A stretch of 64,000 nucleotides of DNA from Haloarcula marina. GTDB taxonomy: Archaea; Halobacteriota; Halobacteria; Halobacteriales; Haloarculaceae. The notes under the pieces are model-generated. The model did not search any database. It was given only the letters and a program-made list of their open reading frames with translations, and was not told the origin of the DNA. Made by a program: the position numbers and the translations under genes. Below, piece by piece: positions 25,787-34,100 of this stretch. The DNA lies in contig NZ_CP100404.1 in NCBI RefSeq assembly GCF_024218775.1, positions 1,860,001 through 1,924,000 of the forward strand, written 5' to 3'. The number at the start of each line of letters is the position of its first letter. Within the stretch, counting starts at the first letter, position 1.

Positions 25787-27120
25787 TCCAGTTCGTCCAG
25801 CATCGGCCGGTACTTGAGTTGCACCTCGTCCCACTCCCGGTCGGGGTCGCTGTCAGCGACGATGCCAGCCCCGGCGAACAGCGTCGCCGTGCGCTCGGCG
25901 GCGACGGCCGAGCGAATGCCCACCGCGAACGTGCCGTTTCCGGCGGCGTCGACCCAACCGATCGGGGCGGCGTACCAGCCACGGTCGAACGCCTCCGTCT
26001 CGCGGATGGTTCGGAGGGCTTCGTCCGGCGGGAGACCACCGACGGCTGGCGTCGGGTGCAGGGCCTCCACGAGGTCCAAGACGTGTCCGTCCCGGGCGAG
26101 TTCGGCGGTGATAGACGTTCGCAGGTGTTGGACCGTCGCCAACCGGCGGACGGTTCGGTCGCCGATGCGGACCGAGGAGGCGAACGGCTCCAGTTGGTCG
26201 CGAATCGCGTTGGCGACCAGTTCGTGCTCGTGGGTGTCCTTCTCGCTCTCGAGGAGTTCGGCGGCCAGCCACTCGTCTTCGGCAGGCGTATCGCCGCGGC
26301 CGGTGGACCCGGCCAGCGCTTCCGTTCTGACGGTTCGGCCTCGGAGGGAGACGAGGCGTTCCGGCGTCGCGCCGAAGAACGTGCCGCCGTCGGCTGGCGA
26401 GAGCATAAATCGATAACAGTTGGGGTACGTCTCGGCGAGTCGGTCCAGCGCGCCCGGGACCGAGAGTTCGCGGCGCAGGCGCACGCGCAACGCCTGCGCG
26501 AGAACGACCTTCTGAAGGTTTCCCCGGGCGACGCTCTCGACGGCCGCGTTCACCTGCTCTCGCCACGTCTTTTGCGAGGGCGTCCGCTCGCGCGATTCGA
26601 CGCCCGGCGGCTGGGTCCGGTCGGGCGTCGGGCCCTCGCGCAGGCGTTCACGCCACGCTTCCAGCCGTCGCTCTGCCGTCGCCGCTGCGTCGTCGCCGGT
26701 CGCCGTCACCGTCAGCCACGTCCCAGTCTCGGTGGCCGTGACCTGCACTTCGGGCAGGAAGAAGGACGCACCCGGAAACGACGCCCACGGCGAGTGTTCG
26801 CCGTCGTGGTCGCCGTCGTGGAAGGCGAAGCCGCCGAACAGGCGGGGACGGGCGGCGCTGGGGAGCGTGCCCGGCGTCTCACAGCGGTCGAACAGCGCCG
26901 TCGCCTCGCGTTTCACGTCGGCGAATCGCGAGTTTCCGTCGGCGGTCACCGTCGCCACCGCGCCACAAGCGGCGACCGACTCGGCGTCGGTCCCCCACGC
27001 GAATCGCGGACGGATGTCGGCGTCGAGGACAGCCCGCGGCGTGCCACGCTCGATTCGGCACCCGCGTGTGACGACCCCCGTCGTCCCCACCGTCGTCTCG
27101 TCGCCACGCAATGGTTCCAT
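25783..27120 (-). CDS. menF: Isochorismate synthase
   Basis: A 445-residue chorismate-utilising enzyme that isomerises chorismate to isochorismate, the first committed step to menaquinone. The C-terminal catalytic domain has NLQKVVLAQALRV, the GATPERLVSLRGRTVRTEALAGST segment, KDTHEHELVANAIRDQLEPF, and HPTPAVGGLPPDEAL. ATG 27120 is preferred over an adjacent in-frame GTG at 27123. It leads the menF-menD pair. Confidence 0.93.
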   Translation of the reverse strand: MEPLRGDETTVGTTGVVTRGCRIERGTPRAVLDADIRPRFAWGTDAESVAACGAVATVTADGNSRFADVKREATALFDRCETPGTLPSAARPRLFGGFAFHDGDHDGEHSPWASFPGASFFLPEVQVTATETGTWLTVTATGDDAAATAERRLEAWRERLREGPTPDRTQPPGVESRERTPSQKTWREQVNAAVESVARGNLQKVVLAQALRVRLRRELSVPGALDRLAETYPNCYRFMLSPADGGTFFGATPERLVSLRGRTVRTEALAGSTGRGDTPAEDEWLAAELLESEKDTHEHELVANAIRDQLEPFASSVRIGDRTVRRLATVQHLRTSITAELARDGHVLDLVEALHPTPAVGGLPPDEALRTIRETEAFDRGWYAAPIGWVDAAGNGTFAVGIRSAVAAERTATLFAGAGIVADSDPDREWDEVQLKYRPMLDELE

Positions 27121-27256
27121 CACCGTGGTCTTAGGATTCCGTCCCTTTGAGCCTGACTATACCTGCGACTCGCGACGCCCACTAGGGCGAGCGAGTTCGA
27201 GTGTTTCCAGAAGATGGAATTATACTGGTGATAAAGAGAATATAGGATGTTCTGTA

Positions 27257-27273
27257 GAAAAAATTATTTTTTC
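27257..27273. repeat. A/T inverted repeat in an AT-rich island
   Basis: GAAAAAA, a TTA centre, and TTTTTTC form a 7-bp perfect inverted repeat. It lies in an AT-rich island (about 27216-27306) between menF and the ribbon-helix-helix gene, very unlike the GC-rich surroundings. Candidate operator or bent promoter DNA. Confidence 0.6.
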
Positions 27274-27298
27274 GAAATCCGTAGCTACCCCCGCCAGT

Positions 27299-27306
27299 TT
27301 TAAATA
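27299..27306 (+). promoter_or_regulatory. TATA box for the ribbon-helix-helix gene
   Basis: The stretch TTTAAATA ends 28 bases before the ATG at 27335. This is the usual haloarchaeal TATA position for transcription starting at or just before the start codon. Confidence 0.6.
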
Positions 27307-27334
27307 CGGCTTACTCAAAGGTGGCAACGTTGCG

Positions 27335-27550
27335 ATGCCAAAGGTAGAGATCAACATCCCGGAACACTTGGAGATGCAAATCGCTCAGCTAGTCGAGCAG
27401 GGCGAGTTCCTCAACCGCGAGGAAGCCATCGAAGACCTCCTCTCGACCGGGCTGAAAGCGTACAAGACATCTGGGCCGACCGACGAAGACGAGGAACCGG
27501 GCTTCGAGGACGACGGTATGATGGGTCACGACGACGAGTACGTCTTCTGA
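27335..27550 (+). CDS. Ribbon-helix-helix (CopG/DUF7120-like) protein
   Basis: A 71-residue protein. MPKVEINIPEHLEMQIAQLVE and GEFLNREEAIEDLLSTGLKAYK (together about residues 1-45) read as the beta strand and two helices of a ribbon-helix-helix DNA-binding domain. The C-terminus is acidic and ends FEDDGMMGHDDEYVF. Such proteins bind DNA as dimers and often repress their own gene. The AT-rich inverted repeat upstream is a plausible self-operator. ATG at 27335 follows a good TATA box. Confidence 0.8.
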   Translation: MPKVEINIPEHLEMQIAQLVEQGEFLNREEAIEDLLSTGLKAYKTSGPTDEDEEPGFEDDGMMGHDDEYVF

Positions 27551-27623
27551 TTCGGAGCGTGGCCGTCTGGGACCGTTTCTCAAGCAATTCTTATACTGGT
27601 GTACGTTCATAGCACTCACAACA

Positions 27624-27905
27624 ATGCACAAAGACGAGCTTCTGGAGTTACACGAGCAGATGGTCACGATTATGGAGTTCTTCCGTGACGAGATGGACAC
27701 CGTCGACCCGGAACTGTTCGACCCGTATCAGGGACTCGACGTTCGCCCGTCCGACGTTCACAAGTCCAAGAGCGAGCACAAACACGCCGTCTTCGTCCTC
27801 GGGAACGCGCTGGCGACGGCGATGAGCGAGGACGAATTCTCGGACGCCGGGCGCGTCGGCAAGCGGATGCAGGAACTCGCCGAGGACGCAGAGCGCAAAC
27901 TGTAG
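27624..27905 (+). CDS. UPF0058 family protein
   Basis: A 93-residue helical protein with the full-length family pattern: MHKDELLELHEQMVTIMEFF, PYQGLDVRPSDVHKSKSEHKHAVFVLG and GKRMQELAEDAERKL. Conserved His and Asp/Glu residues suggest metal binding; the role is unknown. A TATA-like TTCTTATACT about 25-35 bases before the ATG suggests its own leaderless promoter. Confidence 0.85.
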   Translation: MHKDELLELHEQMVTIMEFFRDEMDTVDPELFDPYQGLDVRPSDVHKSKSEHKHAVFVLGNALATAMSEDEFSDAGRVGKRMQELAEDAERKL

Positions 27906-27936
27906 CTTGCAGTCCCCGACTTCGACTCTCTCTTCT

Positions 27937-28455
27937 CTACGCTGCGTCGTCCATTAGCTCTGTGAATATCTCCGGGTCCGTCCGGAACTTCAGGACGTTG
28001 TGGACCACCGAGTTGCGGACGTTCTGGACGACGTTGCCGTGGTGCTTGTAGAACTCGTGAATCCACCGCGACTCGGCGGCCCGCGTTGGGAACATCATCA
28101 CCGACTTCCACTGGTACTCGCCGTCGGAGAGGAAGTAAAACAGCGTGTGCTCGTCGTCGCGGATGGCGACCATCGCGTCGTGCCACTCCTCTGCGAAGTG
28201 TTCCGGATTGAACTTGAACTCGAACAGGGCGAAGTTGAACAGCGCCTCGTTCGGGACGATGGCCTCCCGGAACACCTCCTCTTCGCGCATCTTGCGGATT
28301 GACTCGCTGACCGTGACGTGCGAGACGTCGATGCCGTACTTCTCGTCGAGTATCTCGGCGAGTTCCCGGGACGACCGCTGTGGCTCCGCCGCGAGTTCCC
28401 GCAGGACGTACACGTCCCGCTGTTTGAAGTCCCAGTCGGGTGTCTCGGTTACCAT
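27937..28455 (-). CDS. Winged helix-turn-helix regulator
   Basis: A 172-residue regulator. Residues about 10-60 (WDFKQRDVYVLRELAAEPQRSSRELAEILDEKYGIDVSHVTV, given here only to its helix-turn-helix) form an Lrp-like DNA-binding domain. The C-terminal part (about 70-170) is an alpha/beta sensory domain rich in aromatics, with EFKFNPEHFAEEWHDAM and a striking NVVQNVRNSVVHNVLKF helix. It is 43 bases downstream of, and parallel to, the R2lox-like oxidase gene, so it may control it. Ligand unknown. Confidence 0.78.
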   Translation of the reverse strand: MVTETPDWDFKQRDVYVLRELAAEPQRSSRELAEILDEKYGIDVSHVTVSESIRKMREEEVFREAIVPNEALFNFALFEFKFNPEHFAEEWHDAMVAIRDDEHTLFYFLSDGEYQWKSVMMFPTRAAESRWIHEFYKHHGNVVQNVRNSVVHNVLKFRTDPEIFTELMDDAA

Positions 28456-28498
28456 ACTGAATATTCCTCGCGGCGATAGTTGATGATTCCGCCTAGCA

Positions 28499-29398
28499 TC
28501 ATTCTTCGATGGCGACCAGCGTCTCTACGTCGGGGAGCGGTTCTGTGTCGTCGGTTATCTGGGCCATGCGCTCGGTGTGTTTCTCGGCGGCGTACGTCTG
28601 GAGGTCACCGGCCGACGGACCGGACGTCTCGTCGCTGGCGTCGGCGCTGATACCGTCCGTCGTCGTCCGCTGGACCAGCGGCAGTAACTCGGTGACGGTG
28701 TCGTGGAGCAGTTGCGGGTCGACGCCCCCGGCGACCAACCGCTTCAAGCGAGACATCCCGAAGCCGACGTGGCGGCCTTCGTCGCTGCGAATCGACTCGA
28801 TGCCCTCGGTGAACCCGGGGAGGGTCGGCAAGTCGGATTCCGCCGGTCCGAAACTGCGTTGGAGGCCCCAGTAGGCCGTCTGAGCGAGGATGCCTTCGAT
28901 GGTCAAGTGGTAGTGGCAGTAGGCGACGGCGCGGTTCGCGGGCGTGTCGTCGTCCAGCAGTCGGTGCATCGCCTCGTCGGTCCGCGCCAGCAGTTCGTCG
29001 TAGGCGTCGTTTATCCAGCGGTCGTCGGTCGGCGAGGTGCGCGCCACTCCGCGGGCGTCCTCCACGGGGTGAATCACGTCGCGCCAGTACCGCTCGAAGA
29101 AGTCCAAGTGCCGCGCCTCCTCGTACAGTTGTGTGCTGAGGTAGGCCTGGGCCTCCGCGTCCTCTATGACGACTGCGAGGGGAGCCAGGTCCTCCGTGAC
29201 CGCGCGCTCGCCCGCCCCGAACTTCGCCACCGTCGCCCGGAAGTTGTCGAACGTCTTCGGATGGGCGTCGACGAGCGGGTGTATATCGCCCTCAGTGTCG
29301 ATAGCCGCCGGGTCCCAGTGTCGTTCGACAGCGTTGCGGTAGTAGCGGAACGACCGTTCCTCCCGGTCGACCGCCAATCGAAACCTATCGTCTGCCAT
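28499..29398 (-). CDS. R2-like ligand-binding oxidase (R2lox-type di-metal protein)
   Basis: A 299-residue ferritin-like helical protein related to the small subunit of ribonucleotide reductase. The metal ligands can be read: Glu64 (GERAVTE), Glu94 and His97 (YEEARHLDFF), Glu168 (LTIEGIL) and Glu207/His210 (DEGRHVGF). Val67 (Glu64+3) and Tyr163 (Glu168-5) sit at the positions that form the Val-Tyr ether crosslink in Mn/Fe R2lox proteins. No large reductase subunit is nearby. I infer an R2lox-type oxidase acting on an unknown ligand; annotation as RNR beta is the main alternative. Confidence 0.78.
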   Translation of the reverse strand: MADDRFRLAVDREERSFRYYRNAVERHWDPAAIDTEGDIHPLVDAHPKTFDNFRATVAKFGAGERAVTEDLAPLAVVIEDAEAQAYLSTQLYEEARHLDFFERYWRDVIHPVEDARGVARTSPTDDRWINDAYDELLARTDEAMHRLLDDDTPANRAVAYCHYHLTIEGILAQTAYWGLQRSFGPAESDLPTLPGFTEGIESIRSDEGRHVGFGMSRLKRLVAGGVDPQLLHDTVTELLPLVQRTTTDGISADASDETSGPSAGDLQTYAAEKHTERMAQITDDTEPLPDVETLVAIEE

Positions 29399-29456
29399 AC
29401 ACCCCCGTCAACCCCATTCGAAATAAGGGTTGACAATACGTCCCGGCCAAGTCGGC

Positions 29457-30251
29457 CTATCGGCCCTCGAACTCGGGGTCCCGTTGCTCCATGAACGCCG
29501 TCGCCCCCTCCTCGTGGTCGTCGGTGGTGAAGGCGAGACCCTGTGCGGTCGCCTCGCGGTCCAGCGCCTGTTCGAACGTCGACTCCGGTCCGCGGTCGAT
29601 GAGGCGCTTCGCCTGCGTGAGCGCGACGGTCGGCCCCTCGGCGATTGTGTCGACCACGTTCTCGACGGCGTCGTCGAACGACTCGTCTTCGAACAGGCGC
29701 GTGAAGATGCCGAGTTCCCGGGCGGTGTCGGCGTCGAGCAGTTCGCCGGTAAAGACGAGTTCCTTCGCCTTGTTCGGGCCGACGATGCGCGGCAGGAAGT
29801 ACGAGACGCCGGAGTCGATAGCCAGTCCGACGCGGCGGAACCCGAACCCGATTTTCGCGTCGGGGCTGGCGAGTTGGACGTCACAGGCCAACGCGAGGCC
29901 CGCCCCCGCGCCGAACGTCGCACCGTCTATCTTCGCCACCACCGGCAGGCGACAGTCGTGGACGGCCTCGATAGCGCCGTGGATGACGTCGACGACGAGT
30001 TCGACCCGGTCGGCGGGCGGTTGCTCCGACGCCACGCCCTCTATCATCGCGCCCACGTTGCCCCCGGCGCAGAACGCCGGGCCAGCGCCTTCGAGGACGA
30101 CACAGCGGGCGTCGCTGTCGGCGATTGTCTCGAAGCGTTCGATGAGACGCTCCGCCGTGTCGGCGGCGAGGGCGTTCCGCACGTCCGGTCGATTGAGCGT
30201 CACCCTCGCCACGTCGTCTTCGATGGTCAGGAGGACGGCATCGTCTGACAT
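29457..30251 (-). CDS. Enoyl-CoA hydratase/isomerase family protein
   Basis: A 264-residue crotonase-fold enzyme. The oxyanion-hole segments are GPAFCAGGNVGAMIEG (about 57-72) and IDGATFGAGAGLALACDV (about 104-121). The position usually holding the second catalytic Glu reads FGFRRVGLAIDSG, with no clear Glu, so it may be an isomerase, a hydrolase or use another mechanism. ATG 30251 begins the homology (MSDDAVLLTIEDDVARVTLNRP). It is divergent from the photolyase gene. Confidence 0.87.
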   Translation of the reverse strand: MSDDAVLLTIEDDVARVTLNRPDVRNALAADTAERLIERFETIADSDARCVVLEGAGPAFCAGGNVGAMIEGVASEQPPADRVELVVDVIHGAIEAVHDCRLPVVAKIDGATFGAGAGLALACDVQLASPDAKIGFGFRRVGLAIDSGVSYFLPRIVGPNKAKELVFTGELLDADTARELGIFTRLFEDESFDDAVENVVDTIAEGPTVALTQAKRLIDRGPESTFEQALDREATAQGLAFTTDDHEEGATAFMEQRDPEFEGR

Positions 30252-30346
30252 ACGGTGGACCACCGAGCGCCGCGAAATAACCCTTCCGCCGCCGTCCCGA
30301 ACTCTGTTGGGTACGGCTTTTTGCGTCGCGGCGACCACCCAACGGT

Positions 30347-31750
30347 ATGCGCCTTCACTGGCATCGGCGAGACTTGCGCGCGGCCGACAACGCGGGGGTG
30401 GCCCGAGCGAGGGCAGCGGACCCGGTCGTTCCTGTGTTCGTCTTCGACCGGGACGTGCTTGCACACGCGGGGCCGCCCCGCGTCGCGTTCATGCTCGACG
30501 CGCTGGCCGCACTGCGGTCGTGGTACAGAGACCGCGGGAGTGACCTCGTCGTCGCCCACGGCGACCCGCGGGAAGTCCTCCCAGAACTCGCCGACGAGTA
30601 CGACGCCGAAAAAGTGACGTGGGGCAAGGACTACTCCGGCCTCGCCACCCATCGGGACGCCGCGGTTCGACAGGCGCTGAACGAGGCCGACGTGGCCCGC
30701 GAGGCCGTCCAGAACGCCGTCCTCCACGAACCAGGCGAGATAACGACCAACGACGGCGACCCGTACAGCGTCTTCACCTACTTCGGCCGGAAGTGGCACG
30801 ACCGGGAGAAGGAAGCCCCCTACGACCCGCCCGCCGCCGACGCCCTCGCCGACGTAGACGGCGACTCGCTACCGACGCTCGCGGACCTCGGTTTCGACGA
30901 CCCGGAGGCCGACGTGCCGTCCGCCGGGACCGAATCGGCGCGGGAACTCCTCGATGCCTTCCTCGAGGACGGCATCTACCGCTACGAACAGCGTCGCGAT
31001 TACCCCGCCGACGAGTGTACGTCGCGCCTCTCGGCGCACCTGAAGTTCGGCACTATCGGCATTCGGGAGGTGTACGAGCGCACCGACGAAGCCCGGAGCG
31101 CCGTCGAACCCGGCGGCGAAGACGACGAGTCGGTCGCGGAGTTCCAGTCCCAACTCGCCTGGCGGGAGTTCTACACCCAGGTCCTATTCGCTAACCAGAA
31201 CGTCGTCACGGAGAACTACAAGGCGTACGAACACGACATCCAGTGGAACGAGGACGAGGAGGCGTTGCAGGCGTGGAAAGACGGCGAGACGGGATACCCC
31301 ATCGTCGACGCCGGGATGCGCCAACTCCGCGAGGAGGCGTTCATGCACAATCGCGTCCGGATGATCGTCGCGTCGTTTCTCACGAAGGACCTGTTGCTCG
31401 ACTGGCGGCACGGGTACGACTGGTTCCGCGAGAAACTCGTCGACCACGACACCGCCAACGACAACGGTGGGTGGCAGTGGGCCGCCTCGACGGGGACCGA
31501 CGCCCAACCGTACTTCCGCATCTTCAACCCGATGACGCAGGGCGAGCGATACGACCCCGACGCCGAGTACATCAAACGCTACGTCCCGGAACTCGCAGAC
31601 CTCGCCCCCGAGATAATCCACGGGTGGCACGAGGCGTCGCTCACACAGCGCCGCAACGCCGCGCCGGAGTATCCCGACCCGATAGTCGACCACAGCGAGC
31701 GGCGTGAGGAGGCGATAGCGATGTTCGAGCGAGCGAGGGGCGACGACTGA
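30347..31750 (+). CDS. phr: Deoxyribodipyrimidine photolyase (class I CPD photolyase family)
   Basis: A 467-residue flavoprotein that uses blue light to split UV-made pyrimidine dimers. The N-terminal alpha/beta antenna domain begins MRLHWHRRDLRAADNAG. The FAD domain has TSRLSAHLKFGTIGIREVY, QLAWREFYTQVLF, GYPIVDAGMRQL and the active-site run DTANDNGGWQWAASTGTD then PYFRIFNPMTQGERYDPD. All are intact and length is normal for the family. It resembles haloarchaeal Phr2; a cryptochrome-like role cannot be excluded. Confidence 0.93.
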   Translation: MRLHWHRRDLRAADNAGVARARAADPVVPVFVFDRDVLAHAGPPRVAFMLDALAALRSWYRDRGSDLVVAHGDPREVLPELADEYDAEKVTWGKDYSGLATHRDAAVRQALNEADVAREAVQNAVLHEPGEITTNDGDPYSVFTYFGRKWHDREKEAPYDPPAADALADVDGDSLPTLADLGFDDPEADVPSAGTESARELLDAFLEDGIYRYEQRRDYPADECTSRLSAHLKFGTIGIREVYERTDEARSAVEPGGEDDESVAEFQSQLAWREFYTQVLFANQNVVTENYKAYEHDIQWNEDEEALQAWKDGETGYPIVDAGMRQLREEAFMHNRVRMIVASFLTKDLLLDWRHGYDWFREKLVDHDTANDNGGWQWAASTGTDAQPYFRIFNPMTQGERYDPDAEYIKRYVPELADLAPEIIHGWHEASLTQRRNAAPEYPDPIVDHSERREEAIAMFERARGDD

Positions 31751-31885
31751 GCGATAGCGACCCGTGGCCCGGGCGACGACTGACGCGAGAGTCGAGCGAC
31801 GCGAATCGTTCGGGTGAACGACCGACGAACCGGTTAGCTTGAACCCGAGCGTTTTTGTCGGTCCCTGAACGGTATCGAGACGACG

Positions 31886-33352
31886 ATGCTGGGGGTGGTG
31901 TTCCTGACGGCGCTCGGAGTGGCCGCGCTGGCGTGCGGAGCGGTCGCCGTACTCACGGCCCGCCACCGGTCGATGCCGGGCGCGACGCCGCTGTTCGCCG
32001 TCTCGATGGCGGAACTCTGGTGGATACTCACGTACGCTGGCGAGATGCTCGCCCCCACCCCGTCGACGACGTTCCTGCTCGCCCGCGTGGAGTGGGTTGG
32101 CGTCGTCGTGCTGCCAGTCGCTTGGACGGCGTTCGTCCTCGAATACACGGGCCGCGGGGCCTATCTGACTCGGCGGACGGTCGCAGCCCTCTCGGTCATC
32201 CCGGCGGTCACGCTCGCCAGTGCGCTGTCGGCCTACGACGGCCTCATCAGGCAGTCGGTCCGCACGACAGCGCACGCCGACTTGACCGTCCTCACCGGCG
32301 AGTTCGGCCCGGTCCTGTGGTTGTTCGCGCTGTACACGTGGCTGCTGGTCGCCGGGAGTGCGATACTGCTCCTCGAGTTCGTCGTCGACCGCCGCTCGCT
32401 GTATCAGGCGCGGGCGCTCTCGCTCATGGGGGCGGCCGTCGCGCCACTGGTCGCGAGTTACGCCTTCGCGACCGACATCCTCGCGGCGACGGTGGTGGAC
32501 CCGACCCCCATCGCGTTCGCCCTGTCGAGTTCGCTCGCGCTGGTCGCTATCTTGGAGTACGACATGCTCGACAGGGCGCCCGTCGCCAGCCACCTCGCCT
32601 CCGAGACGGCGGTCGAGGCCATCGACGACCCCGTGTTCGTCGTCGACGCCAGCGGCGTCGTCGTCGACTGCAACCCGGCAGCGCTCTCGGTTACCGAGAT
32701 GGGGCGAGAGGAGTTGTTGGGTCGGACGAGGGGCGAAGTGGAACTGATTCGCGCCGTGGAGGACACCGACGGTGAGACTACGCTGACTCGGGAGACAGAC
32801 GCGGAGACGACCCACTACGACGTTCGGACCGCGGCGATAGACGGGACAGCGGAGCACGAGTTCGGCGAGGTAATCACGCTCCGGGACGTGACCGAGCGCC
32901 GCGAGCGGAAAGAACGGTTGGACGCACTCACCGAAGTCCTCCGGGCGACGATACAGGAGGAGATGACCACCGTCCAACGCGTCGCCGACGACGGCGAGGA
33001 CGCGGTCAGCGACGTGGAGACGCTCAAAGAACGGGCCTCGGTGGCGTTGGACGTGAGCGACCGGGCGGCGGAGTTGGCGACGATGGTGTCTCCGGAGGAG
33101 GAACCGCCTGCCGACATCGTTCCCATCATCCACGAGGAGATAGCCGCCGCGCGTGAGTGGAAGCCAGACGTGACGTTCGTGCTGGAAGCGAGTCTCGGCG
33201 AGTGGGCCCACTGTAGCGGGTTGTTCGAACCGGTGTTTCGCGTCTCGCTACGCCACGCCGCCGCCCGGTCGGTTGGTTCGTCTTCGCACTCCAGTACACA
33301 AGGCGAAACGAGCAGTCTGCGGGTCGGTGACCCCGGTTCCGTCGCCGACTGA
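31886..33352 (+). CDS. 7TM-PAS sensor protein lacking a kinase domain
   Basis: A 488-residue protein. Residues 1-225 are the seven-helix N-terminal domain of haloarchaeal histidine kinases (including AFVLEYTGRGAYLTRRT). A PAS domain (about 240-350) follows. The expected phosphoacceptor helix reads LTEVLRATIQEEMTTVQR, without His, and the dimer region runs into LFEPVFRVSLRHAAAR. The ATPase motifs (N, G1, G2 boxes) are missing; the last 28 residues are a Ser-rich tail unlike any kinase. It is either a degenerate kinase or a sensor signalling by another route. A different frame near the end encodes GWFVFALQYT, a 7TM-domain motif, suggesting a recombination scar. Confidence 0.75.
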   Translation: MLGVVFLTALGVAALACGAVAVLTARHRSMPGATPLFAVSMAELWWILTYAGEMLAPTPSTTFLLARVEWVGVVVLPVAWTAFVLEYTGRGAYLTRRTVAALSVIPAVTLASALSAYDGLIRQSVRTTAHADLTVLTGEFGPVLWLFALYTWLLVAGSAILLLEFVVDRRSLYQARALSLMGAAVAPLVASYAFATDILAATVVDPTPIAFALSSSLALVAILEYDMLDRAPVASHLASETAVEAIDDPVFVVDASGVVVDCNPAALSVTEMGREELLGRTRGEVELIRAVEDTDGETTLTRETDAETTHYDVRTAAIDGTAEHEFGEVITLRDVTERRERKERLDALTEVLRATIQEEMTTVQRVADDGEDAVSDVETLKERASVALDVSDRAAELATMVSPEEEPPADIVPIIHEEIAAAREWKPDVTFVLEASLGEWAHCSGLFEPVFRVSLRHAAARSVGSSSHSSTQGETSSLRVGDPGSVAD

Positions 33353-33427
33353 CCGGTCCGTGAAACCCACCGCCTCCTAAACGTTTAACCGTCGTCCGCG
33401 CTTCGCCTAATGTGGAGGCGATAATAC

Positions 33428-34039
33428 ATGTCTGAACATTCCGAACCCGAGCTACCACCGCTGCCGTACGAGTACGACGCCCTCGAGCCGCATATCTCCG
33501 AGCAGGTGCTCACGTGGCACCACGACACCCACCATCAGGGCTACGTAAACGGCCTCGCGTCGGCCGAGGAGACACTCGCGGAGAACCGCGAGTCGGGCGA
33601 CCACTCCTCGACCGGCGGTGCGCTGGGGAGCGTCACCCACAACGGCTGTGGACACTATCTCCACACGCTGTTCTGGGAGAACATGGACCCCAACGGCGGC
33701 GGCGAACCCGAAGGCGAACTCCGCGACCGCATCGAGGAGGACTTCGGTTCGTACGACGGCTGGAAGGCCGAGTTCGAGGCCGCCGCGTCGGCCGCCGGTG
33801 GCTGGGCACTGCTGGTCTACGACCCCGTCGCGAAGCAACTTCGCAACGTCAAGGTCGACAAGCACGACCAGGGTGCGCTCTGGGGCGCTCACCCCGTTCT
33901 GGCCCTCGACGTCTGGGAGCACTCGTACTACTACGACTACGGTCCGGCCCGCGGCGACTTCATCTCCGCGTTCTTCGAAGTCGTCGACTGGGACGAAGTC
34001 GCCGACCAGTACCAGACCGCAGTCGGTCACTTCGAGTAA
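33428..34039 (+). CDS. sod: Fe/Mn superoxide dismutase
   Basis: A 203-residue enzyme that dismutates superoxide. All four metal ligands are in place: His31 (LTWHHDTHH), His79 (HYLHTLFW), Asp161 and His165 (DVWEHSYYYDYG). Length and the GALWGAHPVLALDVWEH block match haloarchaeal Mn-SODs. An upstream TAAACGTTTAACC stretch about 40 bases before the ATG is a likely promoter element. It lies between two 7TM sensor genes. Confidence 0.95.
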   Translation: MSEHSEPELPPLPYEYDALEPHISEQVLTWHHDTHHQGYVNGLASAEETLAENRESGDHSSTGGALGSVTHNGCGHYLHTLFWENMDPNGGGEPEGELRDRIEEDFGSYDGWKAEFEAAASAAGGWALLVYDPVAKQLRNVKVDKHDQGALWGAHPVLALDVWEHSYYYDYGPARGDFISAFFEVVDWDEVADQYQTAVGHFE

Positions 34040-34100
34040 CGACTCCCCACCAGCGATTTTTTCGTGCCGCCGACCCGCTCAGTGGCATCTCTCGCACCCG

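Noticed and set aside
24056-26416. Long plus-strand frame across menD and menF
   Set aside because: Antisense shadow of two enzymes with full family motifs.
31184-33211. Long minus-strand frame (675 codons) across the photolyase end and the 7TM sensor
   Set aside because: It is antisense to two recognised genes and its translation is Arg-rich and featureless.
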